64,000 bases of DNA from positions 3,653,184-3,717,183 of the forward strand of contig OY725500.1 of the NCBI GenBank assembly GCA_963281255.1, in the 5' to 3' direction. The stretch is from Aphrocallistes beatrix (Eukaryota > Porifera > Hexactinellida > Sceptrulophora > Aphrocallistidae). Below, piece by piece: positions 20,640 to 31,559 of the stretch (its first letter is position 1; every line of letters begins with the position of its first letter). The position numbers and the translations under genes were made by a program. The notes beneath the pieces were generated by a model that saw only the letters and a program-made list of their open reading frames with translations, had not been told where the DNA came from and did no database searches.

Positions 20640-23222
20640 ATGAGGAGAAAATCAGCTCTGATGGTAGCTGAGAAGCCTTCGCTAGCTGCCTCCATCTCTT
20701 CAATTCTTTCAAACAACAATTCACATAAAAGAATCAACAAAATTTGTCCTAGCTGTCCTGTTTACGAATTCCAACAATCCTTTCCTGCTACCGGGGAAGG
20801 TGTTCTATTCAAAATGACCTCTGTTTGCGGTCACGTGATGGGGATCGACTTCACCTCAACCTACAACAACTGGGACAGCACAGACCCACGTGAGCTCTTC
20901 ACAGCTCCTGTCCGGAAGAAAGAAGCCAACCCTAAAATGCGCATGGTGGAGTTCTTGAGGTCGGAAGGCAGTGGACTGGACTACCTCGTATTGTGGTTGG
21001 ACTGTGATAAAGAAGGTGAGAACATCTGTTTCGAAGTCATTGACGCTATAGGGATGCCTTACACACAGAACATATTCAGAGCTAAGTTCAGTGCCATCAC
21101 GCCCAAAGACATCAGACAGTCATTCGAGCAGTTGATACTGCCTAATCAAGATGAAGCGAGGAGTGTGGATGCTCGAATGGAATTGGACCTTCGCATCGGC
21201 TGTTCTTTCACGCGACTACAGACACGGTACTTCCACGAGAAGTACGGTAACCTAGAGAGTGCGCTCATCTCGTACGGACCCTGTCAGACACCGACGCTCA
21301 GTTTCTGTGTCGAGCGGTTGGATGAGATTCTGTCCTTCACCCCGCAGGCTTTCTGGTACTTGAAGCTGCTCGTGACGGCCGGAGGGAAGTCCGTGGTCGC
21401 AACTTGGTCAAAAGGGCGCCTCTTCGACAAGCACCAGGTGGAGGAACTTTTCAGAAAGACGCGTTCGAACGCGAAGGTGTCAGTAGCCTCAGTTACGCAC
21501 AAAGAATCCGCGAAACAGCGTCCAGTCGCTCTGAATTCGGTGGAGCTACTGCGTCGAGCGTCCGATAAACTGAAGATGTCTCCACACCAGACGATGCAGG
21601 TAGCGGAGCGTCTCTACACACAAGGGTACATCAGCTACCCACGTACCGAGACCTCGCACTATCCAACCAACTTCTCCTTCTCGAGCGTGATCAGGGAGCA
21701 CACCGCCTCTGCACACTGGGGGGATGTGGCCAGAGGGCTGGTGGAGACTGGACATGAGAAACCGAGACAGGGACACGACGCGGGTGATCACCCTCCTATC
21801 ACCCCGACACGTCTAGCTAGCGAAGCTGAGCTGTGGGACCAGGCCAGCTGGCGTGTGTACGAACTGGTCGTGCGTAACTTCCTCGCTTCCATCAGTTCTG
21901 ACTGCATCTCTAAGGACACGCACGTTACACTCGAGTTAGGCTCTGAGTCATTCACTCTCACTGGCAAGCGTTATGTGCATCCTGGGTTCTTTCCCGTGCT
22001 GCACTCTATCAAGAATATGGAAGATGAGAATATCCCCGAATTCAAGGTTGGAGAGCAGTTCCCGTTTACTTTGTCAGTGGAAGAAGGACACACACATCCG
22101 CCCGACTACCTCACAGAGTCAGAGCTCATCTCTCTGATGGAGAAACACGGTATCGGGACAGATGCGAGCATTCCGGTGCATATTAACAACATCTGCACGC
22201 GTAATTACGTCAAAGTGGACTCTGCATCTCGACGCCTCTTCCCTACAGACCTCGGGATCTCTCTGATACACGGATACAAGATGATAGACGCCGAGCTGTG
22301 TCTGCCCACCATGCGCGCCCAGTTGGAGAGAGAACTCGGACTGATCGCGAAGGGGCAAGCGGAATTTAGAACTATCGTGCGTCAAGGTACACAGCTGTTC
22401 TTGTCGAAGTATGACTTTTTCACTGAGAATCTGTCTAAGATGGATGAGCTGTTCGAGGTTAGTTTCACTTCATTATCTGACACTGGGAAGGCGTTCACTC
22501 GTTGTGGCAAGTGTAGAAAGTTCATGAAGTTCATCAGCACGCGTCCCTACCGCTTGCACTGCTCCATCTGTAAAGAGACGTACAGCCTTCCTCAGAATGA
22601 GTGCAGCTTCCAACCCTCCGAGAAGATTTGTCCTGTCGATGGGTTCGAACTCGTGTGTCATCTTTTGAACGGGGCGAAAGGTCATTTCTTTCTATTATGT
22701 CCTAACTGCTACAATTACCCGCCAAACCAAGATACTCAAATGGATGCTGGAGCTGGAACAGGTGCAACACCTGGTCATCATGTTAAGAGCATGTTATGCG
22801 CTGAATGTACCAACTCTAGCTGTCCACAGTCAATGCCTAATAACTCCGTAGCAGCTTGCACTGACTGTGATGACGGGTTCCTTGTACTACAGCAAACGAA
22901 CCAGAGAAAGTTCAAAGTACAGTGCAATATCTGTTTTGTGGTGATTAATTTTAAAGGTAAAGTGGACTCCGTACAGTTCGGTGGGAAGGAATTCTGTCCG
23001 ACCTGTGCTACAGCCTTCCTGACTATCTCTTTCAAGAAGGACTCAGGATTTCAGAAGTTCAGGGGCTGTGTATTCTGTGCGGAAGAGATGAAGATTCACG
23101 GAGAGTTCTACGAATCAGCACGCCGTTTCAGGTCCCAATCTACCCGCGGTAGAGGGAGAGGGAGGGGAAGGGGTAGAGGCAGGGGGAGGGGCAGAGGAAG
23201 GGGGGGAAGGGGGAACATGTAG
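20640..23222 (+). CDS. TOP3B: DNA topoisomerase 3-beta, intronless
   Basis: 860 residues, close to the 862 of human TOP3B. TOPRIM begins MVAEKPSLAASI and contains the metal site DCDKEGE (Asp121, Asp123, Glu125). The catalytic Tyr is in GYISYPRTETSHYP (Tyr333). Conserved RQGHDAGDHPPITP and LMEKHGIGTDASI segments follow. The C-terminal third (about 622-820) has several CxxC zinc-ribbon pairs (CGKC, CSIC, CAEC, CTDC, CNIC, CPTC). The tail (about 834-858) is an RG-repeat/RGG box, which in TOP3B supports RNA binding. By family it is a type IA topoisomerase that passes single DNA or RNA strands, usually with TDRD3; no TDRD3 gene is seen here. There are no introns. GC is clearly higher than in the flanks. 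Confidence 0.97.
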   Translation: MRRKSALMVAEKPSLAASISSILSNNNSHKRINKICPSCPVYEFQQSFPATGEGVLFKMTSVCGHVMGIDFTSTYNNWDSTDPRELFTAPVRKKEANPKMRMVEFLRSEGSGLDYLVLWLDCDKEGENICFEVIDAIGMPYTQNIFRAKFSAITPKDIRQSFEQLILPNQDEARSVDARMELDLRIGCSFTRLQTRYFHEKYGNLESALISYGPCQTPTLSFCVERLDEILSFTPQAFWYLKLLVTAGGKSVVATWSKGRLFDKHQVEELFRKTRSNAKVSVASVTHKESAKQRPVALNSVELLRRASDKLKMSPHQTMQVAERLYTQGYISYPRTETSHYPTNFSFSSVIREHTASAHWGDVARGLVETGHEKPRQGHDAGDHPPITPTRLASEAELWDQASWRVYELVVRNFLASISSDCISKDTHVTLELGSESFTLTGKRYVHPGFFPVLHSIKNMEDENIPEFKVGEQFPFTLSVEEGHTHPPDYLTESELISLMEKHGIGTDASIPVHINNICTRNYVKVDSASRRLFPTDLGISLIHGYKMIDAELCLPTMRAQLERELGLIAKGQAEFRTIVRQGTQLFLSKYDFFTENLSKMDELFEVSFTSLSDTGKAFTRCGKCRKFMKFISTRPYRLHCSICKETYSLPQNECSFQPSEKICPVDGFELVCHLLNGAKGHFFLLCPNCYNYPPNQDTQMDAGAGTGATPGHHVKSMLCAECTNSSCPQSMPNNSVAACTDCDDGFLVLQQTNQRKFKVQCNICFVVINFKGKVDSVQFGGKEFCPTCATAFLTISFKKDSGFQKFRGCVFCAEEMKIHGEFYESARRFRSQSTRGRGRGRGRGRGRGRGRGRGGRGNM

Positions 23223-24418
23223 GTACCATTTTATCATATAATTAAACTCGAAAAAAGAATATAGCATTTGAAATGCGCGGACTTTCACTGTATAAAAGAG
23301 TATAATCGGTAGAGAAGTCAGGAAATTTTCTGTACTGAACAACTTTGTAGAATTAGAATTCTTTATAAAGGTGATCATTTGTAGGAATGATCGTCACTCA
23401 GAGGAATTATTTTCTGTGACTACTCGAAGCTCAGGTTTATTTTTATTGTATTATAATACCTTCAATGGTAATATCAATGCTATCTACGAACTATTAATTA
23501 TTTTTAAATTTCATTATAGGAAAAGCCACTCACAGACAGGATGGGAGTGTGTTTTCACATTCTTTTGTGAGACACAGTATGAAATATTGCGTCATTATCC
23601 TAGAACGTAAAAGCACACGCCATTCCCATCTGTTAGGGACTTTTATCATTTTATAATATGTCCACTTCAATAACTTTTTATTTGAAAGATATTAAAATTA
23701 AAAAATCCTGAATAGGAGGAGTGATGCTACCTACGCTACGTAATGTAACGTAGACTCAATTGGAACAACAGTATTAAAATGTCGACAAGACTTTTAGCAA
23801 ATTATCGAAATTTTGTTTTTTCTCGTGTGAAGTAAGCATGATGGGCGTTAGCATTATATCATCGAGACATTCATACTGAACATTTTATCAATCAAATATT
23901 GTTTTCTAGTTTCAAGCAAAAAGTGAAATCACTAAATGCTGCGTAATCATGCTGATTTAGTTTCTATTGAAAATTGTTGAGTTAAGTGCGAATCTACACA
24001 TATAGTCGCACCTTAACAAAACAATTAAAGTGATTATGTTCTAAACTCTGGACAAGGCCGGATCATCAGCACTCATTCCAATAGTATGCTTCCTAAATCA
24101 GAAATGTGTGTACATTTCAAAAGTTATCATATACAGTGAAACCCCCTATCACGCCCTTATGTACATGTAGGTTAGAGGTTAATTGTAATGGAAACATCGA
24201 TGATGGGGCTGTTTTGTAATGCCGTTATGTACAGGTTCTCGGTATGGCGTTATAGCAGCTTATACTGCATTTCTAAACAACTGACCCATAGTGAGATTCC
24301 CTATGCAAATAGAGCATTCCATTGAGACTATGCAATACACCTGAAGAGTCAATATAGTAGACTGATATTGCCACTAGCCACTTCCTTATTTATATCATTT
24401 TACATAGCGAATTCATTT
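23223..24418. other. Spacer, with one possible decayed TIR element
   Basis: No gene. About 24134-24270 starts ACAGTGAAACCCCCTATCAC and ends with GGCGTTATAGC...TACTGCA, a weak inverted relationship that may be an old Tigger-type MITE. A stretch near 23990-24085 (ACACATATAGTCGCA...GGCCGGA..CATCAGCACTCATT) resembles sequence inside the hAT element at about 53100-53200. Confidence 0.4.
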
Positions 24419-25363
24419 ATGGCTAGTGTCGAGGCATCCCTATCAAATCTCAAATCTGCATCACTCCCTATTGAGTACGGGACTGGAATCAGGTTTCAAA
24501 TAACACCGGAAGTGACTCAACCAGATAAACTTCTTCCTACTCATACTGTCAATGAAATATTCACTCTCGAAGATTGGAATGAATATATGCCACAAGGGTT
24601 CAAGCTCATAGGAATATGGAATAAAGAGTTCAAGAGAGAAAAATTCGTCACTATCTATAACAGAATACCTCATCCTTTTCTCAAAGCCTCTTGCGAAGCT
24701 TATACCAAGCATTACCCTCTGAAGATACGTCCTGATGACATCTGGTTAATGATTCTGCAAGCAGCTGGACTGCACATCAACATGAATAGCGAGGAACTGC
24801 GTTCTCAGTTCGTTAACTTTGAAGGTAAACAACTGCTTACAGTTGTGCGTCCTGAATTCGTACTTGACAGTCTGGATAATGACTGGGGCAGTGTAACACT
24901 AGAATTCTTGAAGAAGATTGGTGAGAATACTGTCGGTGATTTCAAGGAAATCTGCGAAGCAAGTTTTTCCACTTCCACTCCATTGGATCATGTGACTAGG
25001 TCTATGACTGTGATGAATGCATTGCGAAAGTGCTTTGCGTATAGGACATGTGGTTGTGGATTCCCATACATTGTGCTGGAAGGTAAGAAAGAGGATTGGA
25101 TACGATTGAAAGAGAGTACTACACGTCTGTTATCCAAGTTAGGTAAATTCGGAACAGAATGGTCTCAGTCTCTACTGCCTCTGCTCGACAAGATGACGGA
25201 ACCTTTTCATGGAATCGTGGACAGATTGTTCTGGAATTCCATGTATACACTGGTGCCACGTATATTATCTGGTATTGTCTGGGAACCAATGAGCGGATGG
25301 GTCAATATATTTTTCCCTTTTCTAAATCAGATTATAAAAAAAGATTATAATTTAAGTCAATAA
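24419..25363 (+). CDS. DUF4419-domain protein, C-terminally truncated copy
   Basis: 314 residues from the ATG at 24419 (MASVEASLSNLKSASLP). The open frame upstream of that starts at a TTG and is not used. Core motifs of the DUF4419 family: RPDDIWLMILQAAGLHINMN, then EELRSQFVNFEGK, and CGFPYIVLEGKKEDWIRLKE. The frame ends shortly after MSGWVNIFFPFLNQ, whereas the paralogue at 25654 continues about 90 more residues to a conserved GVNQDADGVISTQVGWYVL tail. This copy has lost its C-terminus and may be non-functional. The molecular function of DUF4419 is unknown. Confidence 0.8.
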   Translation: MASVEASLSNLKSASLPIEYGTGIRFQITPEVTQPDKLLPTHTVNEIFTLEDWNEYMPQGFKLIGIWNKEFKREKFVTIYNRIPHPFLKASCEAYTKHYPLKIRPDDIWLMILQAAGLHINMNSEELRSQFVNFEGKQLLTVVRPEFVLDSLDNDWGSVTLEFLKKIGENTVGDFKEICEASFSTSTPLDHVTRSMTVMNALRKCFAYRTCGCGFPYIVLEGKKEDWIRLKESTTRLLSKLGKFGTEWSQSLLPLLDKMTEPFHGIVDRLFWNSMYTLVPRILSGIVWEPMSGWVNIFFPFLNQIIKKDYNLSQ

Positions 25364-25653
25364 CCTGAATTTACAAGTAGAATCCATTGTTAATGCAATA
25401 TGAGCTCAAATAGTATAGCTTGAAAATTGATTAAACTAAAGCCAGAGGCGATCTATGATTTGTGGCCCGTAAGGCGGAGCCTAATTTTTAAAGTGGCTCG
25501 TAGATTTAAAAGTTTGAGCACCCCTGCAGTCTAGCCACTACCTGTCTAACGGCCATTTTTGATCAGTCCCTTGGATGACGTTGTAGAGAGGTTCGATTGT
25601 GTATAATTACGTATAATTATTTATTTTTTGGGATCTCAGACTTAATTAAGTAT
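25364..25653. other. Intergenic spacer between DUF4419 copies
   Basis: About 25440-25515 has words typical of decayed hAT ends (TTTGAGCACCCCTGCAG). A GGGATCTCAG acceptor-like site just before 25641 is followed in frame by DLIKY and the ATG at 25654. Similar lead-ins precede the other copies, so an upstream exon is possible. Confidence 0.4.
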
Positions 25654-26883
25654 ATGGCTAGTGTCAAGGCATCTCAGTCCACCCGAATCACCCGATCTAC
25701 TGCCAAAGCTGCATCACTCCCCGTTGAGTGCGAGACTGGTATCAGATTCCAAATAACTCCGGAAGTATCTCAACCAGATAAACTGCTTCTAACTCAAACT
25801 CTCAATGAAATATTCACTCCTGGAATTTGGAATAAGTATATGCCTCAAGGATTCAAACTCATTGGAATATGGGACAAAAATTTTATGAAATCAAAATTTG
25901 TTCATTCTTTTAACGGCGTACCTCATCCGTTTATCAGTGCTACCTACGAAGCTTACACCAAGCATTACCCTCTGAAGATACGTCCTGATGACATCTGGTT
26001 AACGATTCTGCAAGCAGCTGGACTGCACATCAACATGAATAGCGAGGAACTGCGTTCTCAGTTCGTTAACTTTGAAGGTAAACAACTACTTACAGTTGTG
26101 CGTCCTGAATTCGTACTTGACAGTCTGGATAATGACTGGGGCAGTGTAACACTTGAATTCTTGAAGAAGATTGGTGAGAATACTGTCGGTGATTTCAGGG
26201 AAATCTGCGAAACGACTTTTTCCACTTCCACTCCACTGGATCATGTGATTAGGTCTATTACTGTGATGAATGTAATGCAGAAATACTTTCACTATAGTTT
26301 ATTCGGTGGCTGCGGATTCCCATACATTGTGCTGGAAGGTAAGAAAGAGGATTGGATACGATTGAAAGAGAGCACTATACGTCTGTTATCCAAGTTAGGT
26401 AAATTCGGAACAGAATGGTCTCAGTCTCTACTGCCTCTGCTCGACAAGATGACGGAACCTTTTAATGGAGTCGTGGATAGTTTGTTCTGGAATTCCATGT
26501 ATACACTGGTGCCACGTACGATATCAATGTCTATTACCTGGGTTCCGATGAGTGGATGGATCAATATACTGTTCCCTTATCTTAAACAAAGTCGTAAATA
26601 CGATGACTATGTGCTTAATACATTTTGTGTTCCATATAATGAAGAGAAGGCTTTGGAGTTAGAAAAAAAAGGTGGTAAAGATATGGATAGTGATGCGCCT
26701 GAGTGGGATATGTTTCCTAACGGACGCCTTTTTGCTCCTGGTTCATTGGAAATTCCTCCTGATGAAAAGATCTACGACATCCGCTACTATTCTGGGTTTT
26801 TGGGTGTCAATCAAGATGCTGATGGAGTCATTTCTACTCAAGTAGGATGGTATGTCCTTAGAGACATGGAAATGCCCTCATAA
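25654..26883 (+). CDS. DUF4419-domain protein, full-length copy
   Basis: 409 residues from the ATG at 25654 (MASVKASQSTRITRSTAKAA). DUF4419 core: RPDDIWLTILQAAGLHINMN (about 110-129), EELRSQFVNF, GCGFPYIVLEGKKEDWIRLK (about 218-237) and a long helical segment with LLPLLDKMTEPFNG. The C-terminal third ends YYSGFLGVNQDADGVISTQV and WYVLRDMEMPS. No signal peptide or membrane segment. The central block is almost identical in DNA to the copies at 24419 and 56203, while the N- and C-terminal parts differ more. DUF4419 proteins are found in fungi and invertebrates and have no established function. Confidence 0.88.
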   Translation: MASVKASQSTRITRSTAKAASLPVECETGIRFQITPEVSQPDKLLLTQTLNEIFTPGIWNKYMPQGFKLIGIWDKNFMKSKFVHSFNGVPHPFISATYEAYTKHYPLKIRPDDIWLTILQAAGLHINMNSEELRSQFVNFEGKQLLTVVRPEFVLDSLDNDWGSVTLEFLKKIGENTVGDFREICETTFSTSTPLDHVIRSITVMNVMQKYFHYSLFGGCGFPYIVLEGKKEDWIRLKESTIRLLSKLGKFGTEWSQSLLPLLDKMTEPFNGVVDSLFWNSMYTLVPRTISMSITWVPMSGWINILFPYLKQSRKYDDYVLNTFCVPYNEEKALELEKKGGKDMDSDAPEWDMFPNGRLFAPGSLEIPPDEKIYDIRYYSGFLGVNQDADGVISTQVGWYVLRDMEMPS

Positions 26884-28492
26884 ATGCCTTAGATTTTAGA
26901 CTCATGAGGGATTATTTAGTAGTTGTTGTTTTTTTCTAGTACGAGCATGTCTTTTCTTAGATTTTTTTTTCTAGTGCAGCAGTTTTAGAAGATTATAGTT
27001 AATCTATTTACTCTCATTTGTATTTACTAAATGTTTGATACTCTTCTTTCATCTTCTTTTATCAAGGATTGCTACCCATTAAAAGTACTGTAGATATTGG
27101 ATATAGTGATAGTGCCGGGGGATAGGGAATTTTTGGTCAAATTATTACTATATCCAATAAAATTAGTATGAAATGTCATCGACTGGGGTACCTCAAGCCC
27201 AACAAAATTATCACCAAGGGCGTAGGGAGGGGGGTCAGGGGGGACAGCTGCCTGCCCCCTGGCTAGATAGTAACAAGACTGGATATCTTTGAAGTATGAT
27301 ATTCTAAAGACATCAATTACATTCATTTTCATACACTGACCAAAATCAAATGAAAAAAGGGTGAGGAAAAGCCCAAGAAGCGCATCTGGGAGGCTTTTTG
27401 GTATAGACTAATTTCGTCTAAGAACCCTTTATGAAACTGAAAATATTAATGAGGGATTTCCGGTATACAAGGACATGCCATCCTACTTTATCACAGTTAT
27501 AGACCTAGTCACTATAGTGGAGTGGAGTGGAAGTGGAAAAACTCGTTTCATAGATTTTAAATTTCAATTACAGTTATAAAATAACATCTCATTCATGATC
27601 CAATTGCAATCCGACTTTTAGAATTTCATGGATCCCAGAGTTGAATCAGGTTTAAATTATTTTCACATTTTTGGACACCACATCCACCAATAAGAGTCAT
27701 TTCATGAATTATTGATAATTATCCATCAAATGGTGCAGTCAACATCACAAATATCATATATTGTATAACTAGACAATGCTACTGAATAATTAAAAGCATC
27801 ATATATGGTTATTTGAGGTAATATATATTAACTATACAAATAACACGTGCAGTTTTGCAATACACATCTAGAATTACAAGTGCAGGTATATTATCCGAAA
27901 AAGCTTAAGATTAATTCCTTAAGGTTAAGATTAATTCCTGATAGTCCCAGGTTGGTTTAAAGTGTAATAATATACATCTCAAATAGACTGATATTTGCGT
28001 ACGGAACGTGAGTTGTATGGTATTTCTGTATGTTTTTGTTAACAGTCCCACAAATTATAGGAAAGTAATTCTCACCACTCTTTCTGGATAATTCAACTTC
28101 AACTGAAATTCGCTAAGGTCTTTGTAGGAAAGAAACCTATCCATCGAGATTAAATAAACTAAATTTTGAGAAAAATATTGCATTTCTTTTGTCTAAATTG
28201 AGGAAGTTTTGTATAGGTATTATGAAATAAATGCTGTCAGCTTCCAGGGACTTTCAACAGTGATGTTCTAGCGCTCCCAAAGCCCCAGTTGGGCGAGGGG
28301 AAACAAATTAATTATCTTACTCGAAAACTTACTCGAAAATACGATATCTACACCCCTGAAAACCCCATGTCAACCGTTGAAAGCAAGTTTCTAGCTTATT
28401 TTTGAGATTTGTTTACTTTACGTATCTATTGTAAGCAAAAGTAAACAAATAATTTATCATATAGATCTGAAAATATGATATTCGAAATCTAC
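26884..28492. other. Spacer with repeat fragments
   Basis: 26884-27090 is the 3' flank of the DUF4419 gene and is matched in the same orientation at about 51650-51850. 27170-27270 contains a GGGCGTAGGGAGGGGGGTC repeat. 27775-27990 matches the reverse complement of about 51285-51490. 28230-28300 is a CAGCTTCCAGGG repeat. No gene seen. Confidence 0.5.
27775..27990 (+). repeat. Dispersed repeat, inverted partner at about 51285-51490
   Basis: Shared words in the same order but reversed include AACACGTGCAGTTTTGCAAT, ACACATCTA, TATATTATCCGAAAAAG, TGATAGTCCCAGGTTGG and TTTAAAGTGTAATA. The two copies are diverged and lie 23 kb apart. The class is unknown; no terminal repeats were found. Confidence 0.65.
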
Positions 28493-28716
28493 AAGGAAGG
28501 AACCGGAAGGAAGGAACCTATGTGTGGACAGATGAAACCAGCAATAATTATAACAAATTTGCTCGCGGACAACCAAACAATGTAAACTCTGGGAAACATT
28601 GTGCACTCTTTATTCCTAAATGGAAGGTAACCTTACTGGAATGGAATGATATCCCATGTTCCTACAGACGATGGGGAACTGCACAGTCATCTTACATCTA
28701 CCAAGAGTTAAATTAG
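28493..28716 (+). pseudogene. C-terminal half of a C-type lectin domain
   Basis: Reads GTYVWTDETSNNYNKFARGQ then PNNVNSGKHCALFI, LLEWNDIPC and TAQSSYIYQ. The WND calcium-site motif survives. The N-terminal half (with the first Cys pair and WIGL) is absent, and the last conserved Cys reads Tyr (SYIYQ instead of SYICQ). It looks like a fragment of the gene type at 31787. Confidence 0.75.
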
Positions 28717-28784
28717 ACAATTAAGCTGTTGGTTTACTGGCGATATTATACTAGGTTTGCTGACTATAATTCATACACTAATAT

Positions 28785-29150
28785 AGGTATATGCCCAAAT
28801 CAAGTCCAGATGTAATCTTGTTCAAAACGGAAAATGCTACGTATTCGGTGAAAAAGATATAAATTGGCACACCGCAGAGACCTGCTGTAGAGAGTGGGGA
28901 GGTCATCTAGCAAGCAACACTCTGATCTAGAAAATTACGGGATTAATTCCATTCGGAATAAGAATCATAGGACTTGGATAGGACTGAATGATGTTAGAGA
29001 AGGAACCTTCGAGTGGACTGATGGAACACCACATAACTATGAGAATTTTGCTACTCGCCAGCCAAATTCTTCCTAATTCTCTCGAATCAAAATGGGATAA
29101 TGAATCCTGTAGTTGTTGTAGCAAAATAATTTGTTTGCAAAAAAGGTGAG
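28785..29150 (+). pseudogene. Decayed C-type lectin domain exon
   Basis: Follows an intron-like TATAG boundary. In shifting frames it reads CPNQ, then NGKCYVFGEKDINWHTAETC, CREWGGHLAS, then after another shift RTWIGLNDVREGTFEWTDGT and PHNYENFATRQPNSS, stop. At least two frameshifts and a premature stop are present, so it cannot make a folded domain. It is closest in wording to the second lectin domain of the 31787 gene. Confidence 0.8.
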
Positions 29151-30914
29151 TGTATGAACGACACTTTTTAAACACTTATTATACAACTTGAATAGCGATT
29201 CGTAATAAATTTCTATAATTGCGACCCTTGAATAATTTTCCCAACTAAAAAGATTGCCAAAACTCTCTTATACTTGTACCCCCACGGAAAGACTGTTTAG
29301 TCAATTACTTCTTCTTTCTATTTATCAAATCACTCGGGCGTTAAATTTTATCAGGTAGAAAAATGAATCTAAATTAATCATAACCCAGATATGATATTCA
29401 GGGATCTATGATGTCTGATCTATGAGCAATACGAGTACGACCCAACAGTCCAGTATGTAGGTCATTTTAGTAAATTGGATATGAATAATCTCAATGGTTC
29501 TATAACCATTGAGATGATTCATGATAACAACTTCAAAATTAGTGCGTATACTGATTTCAGTTAGCATGAGGTAGAATGATAGAATATGAGTAATGATACA
29601 ACATTCTAATGAGTATTAATAAAATATGAGTCATATTACTAGAGCAGACTATCGTGCTGCATATCTAGGTGATATCTTATATATTAAAATGCTAGGATTT
29701 TTTTGATTGTCTGAATTGATTGAAGAATTGGGAAGTCATAGAGATGTGAAAATTGGCATGTAGGTGTCAAATGATATGACTACAATTAAGTTCTAAGATC
29801 TAAGCGAAATTTTCTGCAAAAAAAAATGGAAAACAATTTTTCACACCTTTTCTATACAATATATACTTGTATGACTTCACTCTCACAATAGAAATCATTG
29901 TACGAGCACTACAATAGATTGTCATTGTTATTAATACTTTAAAGCCACAAATCAGAATATCATATTTTCCAGTAAGCGCAAGCAAGCGAAGCGCGCTTGT
30001 ATTTAATTATTCATATTCACAAAACTGGATGTGAAAAATACAAAGATGATTCAGTATAATATGATATGACTACTGTGTTAAATGAAGTAAAGAGATGAGA
30101 TGACATAACCCTTAAATTACCTGGAGTCATTTCTATTTATAGCAAAGACCCCACACTTCTAAGGTTTCCCCGCCCAAAATGACTTAACCGGAAATGAGTT
30201 AGCAAAAATCTAGTGCCATTTAAAGGTTAACTTAATTAACTGTTGAAAATGCCACATGTATGGGCGTAGGCAGTGGCGGATCCAGATATTTTAATTTACG
30301 GGGGCCAACTTGAATTCGACTGTCCTAGAATTAGAAGACCAGCGTTAATGCAGGAGCGTAGCCAGGGTTTTGGATTGAGGGGTCCTGAGCGAGCGAAGCG
30401 AGCAAATAAGGGGTCTGGGGGACTTGCTCTCCAGAAAATTTCCAAATCTTAGACCCTGAAATTTCGATCTTGATCTAATTTATCTTATTTTTCATTCATT
30501 TTGATAATAAAATCAAGACAAAAAGTAGAAAGAAACTTTATAACGGTTTTGCCATACCTGTAGTACAAATTCTGTAAAAATGTAGTAAAAGAAGGTTAAT
30601 GCCGTACCAGCTATATCGCTTCCGCTGCCTCTGGTTTATGGTATGGACAATGCACCACGTCCGCTCACATGAATGTATGTATGCAGGAGGGGGGAATACA
30701 CTTTTTCTTCCTAATACAAAGGGCAACCCATGGGTTCCAGGAGTTGACCTACATCTACTCGTAATCAGATCATATATATTAGATTACCATAGTAATACAT
30801 ATTTCGAGGATACCTTTCGATTGCAGTTGAGATCAACTCAATCGCACGTATATTTTCTGAGCTTCACCAGATCGCAATACTTGACTTTTCGATACTGGGT
30901 AATTTTATGGCTTC
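29151..30914. other. Spacer with several repeat fragments
   Basis: 29700-29970 matches 38510-38760 (TTGATTGAAGAATTGGGAAGTC, CATTGTTATTAATACTT words) as a dispersed repeat; a short piece occurs reversed near 53590-53660. 29975-30001 is the bare 3' tip of the GC-hairpin family (AAGCAAGCGAAGCGCGCTTGT-type end). 30110-30190 shares GTCATTTCTATTTATA with the piggyBac-like MITEs. 30270-30430 contains GGCAGTGGCGGATCCAGAT and a GAGCGAAGCGAGC tract, typical of hAT ends. No gene recognised. Confidence 0.5.
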
Positions 30915-31555
30915 AAAGGAATCAGATTCCATTATTGAACAAAGGACCTACATCAAGTTTCACACAAAACTCTGGTTTGCTCCTAAAAGCGATATTTGAA
31001 GAGCTGGTTATTGTATGTCCAGATAGTCACCTTTCGTATTCGAGAGTATGTGAGTGGGCAGCTTTCGAGGAGGAAGACTATCTGTTGAAGATGACCTTCG
31101 ACCAGGCCCCGAATTTAAGGTTCGGACGGACGAGAATATCGCTCGAATTAAGGCTATTGTTGATGAGGACCAAGGAGTTATCTAGGAGCGCGAGACGCTC
31201 CTTTAGACGTATGACTTTAAGCCGCAAAGTGATTAGGAGCGTAAAATCCAGAGAAATACCCAATTTACCCTATATTATAATGTTATTTATCAATTTAGGC
31301 GTATGAAAATTTAAAAATTTTAGATTAGAAGCGTATCTCTGAAAGGCTCTATAATACCCTGATGAGGACCCACATTGTAGCATCAAAGAGATTGCTCACG
31401 AATCTGGGATATCAACGGGAAGTGTTGAGAGGATTCTGACAAAAATTCCCCATAAACGATTCTCAGCGATTAGCACGTCTAAAATGTCCAAAGAACTCTT
31501 AAAAGAATATAGCAATGCAGATCCTAGGCATCTTTTACAAATAACGGCACTAATT
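30915..31555 (+). pseudogene. Mariner-family transposase N-terminal fragment (HTH), decayed
   Basis: In shifting frames the sequence reads as a mariner (Mos1-type) DNA-binding region: TYIKFHTK, AIFEELVIVCPDSHLSYSRV, CEW, GRLSVEDD, RTDENIARIKAIVDEDPH, then SIKEIAHESGISTGSVERIL and KEYSNADPRHLLQIT. The catalytic DDD domain is absent. Frameshifts separate the pieces and a 188-bp element interrupts it at 31172. No terminal repeats were identified. Confidence 0.8.
31172..31359. mobile_element. 188-bp insertion with 11-bp direct flanking repeat
   Basis: TGATGAGGACC occurs at 31161-31171 and again at 31360-31370. Skipping one copy plus the intervening 188 bp rejoins the mariner frame at VDEDPHCSIKE. 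The inserted DNA begins AAGGAGTTATCTAGGAGCG and ends CTCTATAATACCC; the ends show only a weak inverted match. A 9-11 bp duplication suggests a MULE-type or other long-duplication element. Confidence 0.75.
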
Positions 31556-31559
31556 AATA

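Noticed and set aside
24368-24418. N-terminal extension of the first DUF4419 frame
   Set aside because: The frame opens at TTG; the ATG at 24419 matches the start wording of the paralogue.
25597-25653. N-terminal extension of the second DUF4419 frame
   Set aside because: It also opens at TTG; ATG 25654 is preferred, although a spliced upstream exon is not excluded.
30599-31306. 235-codon open frame as a gene
   Set aside because: It crosses frameshifted mariner remnants and a nested element; only fragments in other frames match a transposase.
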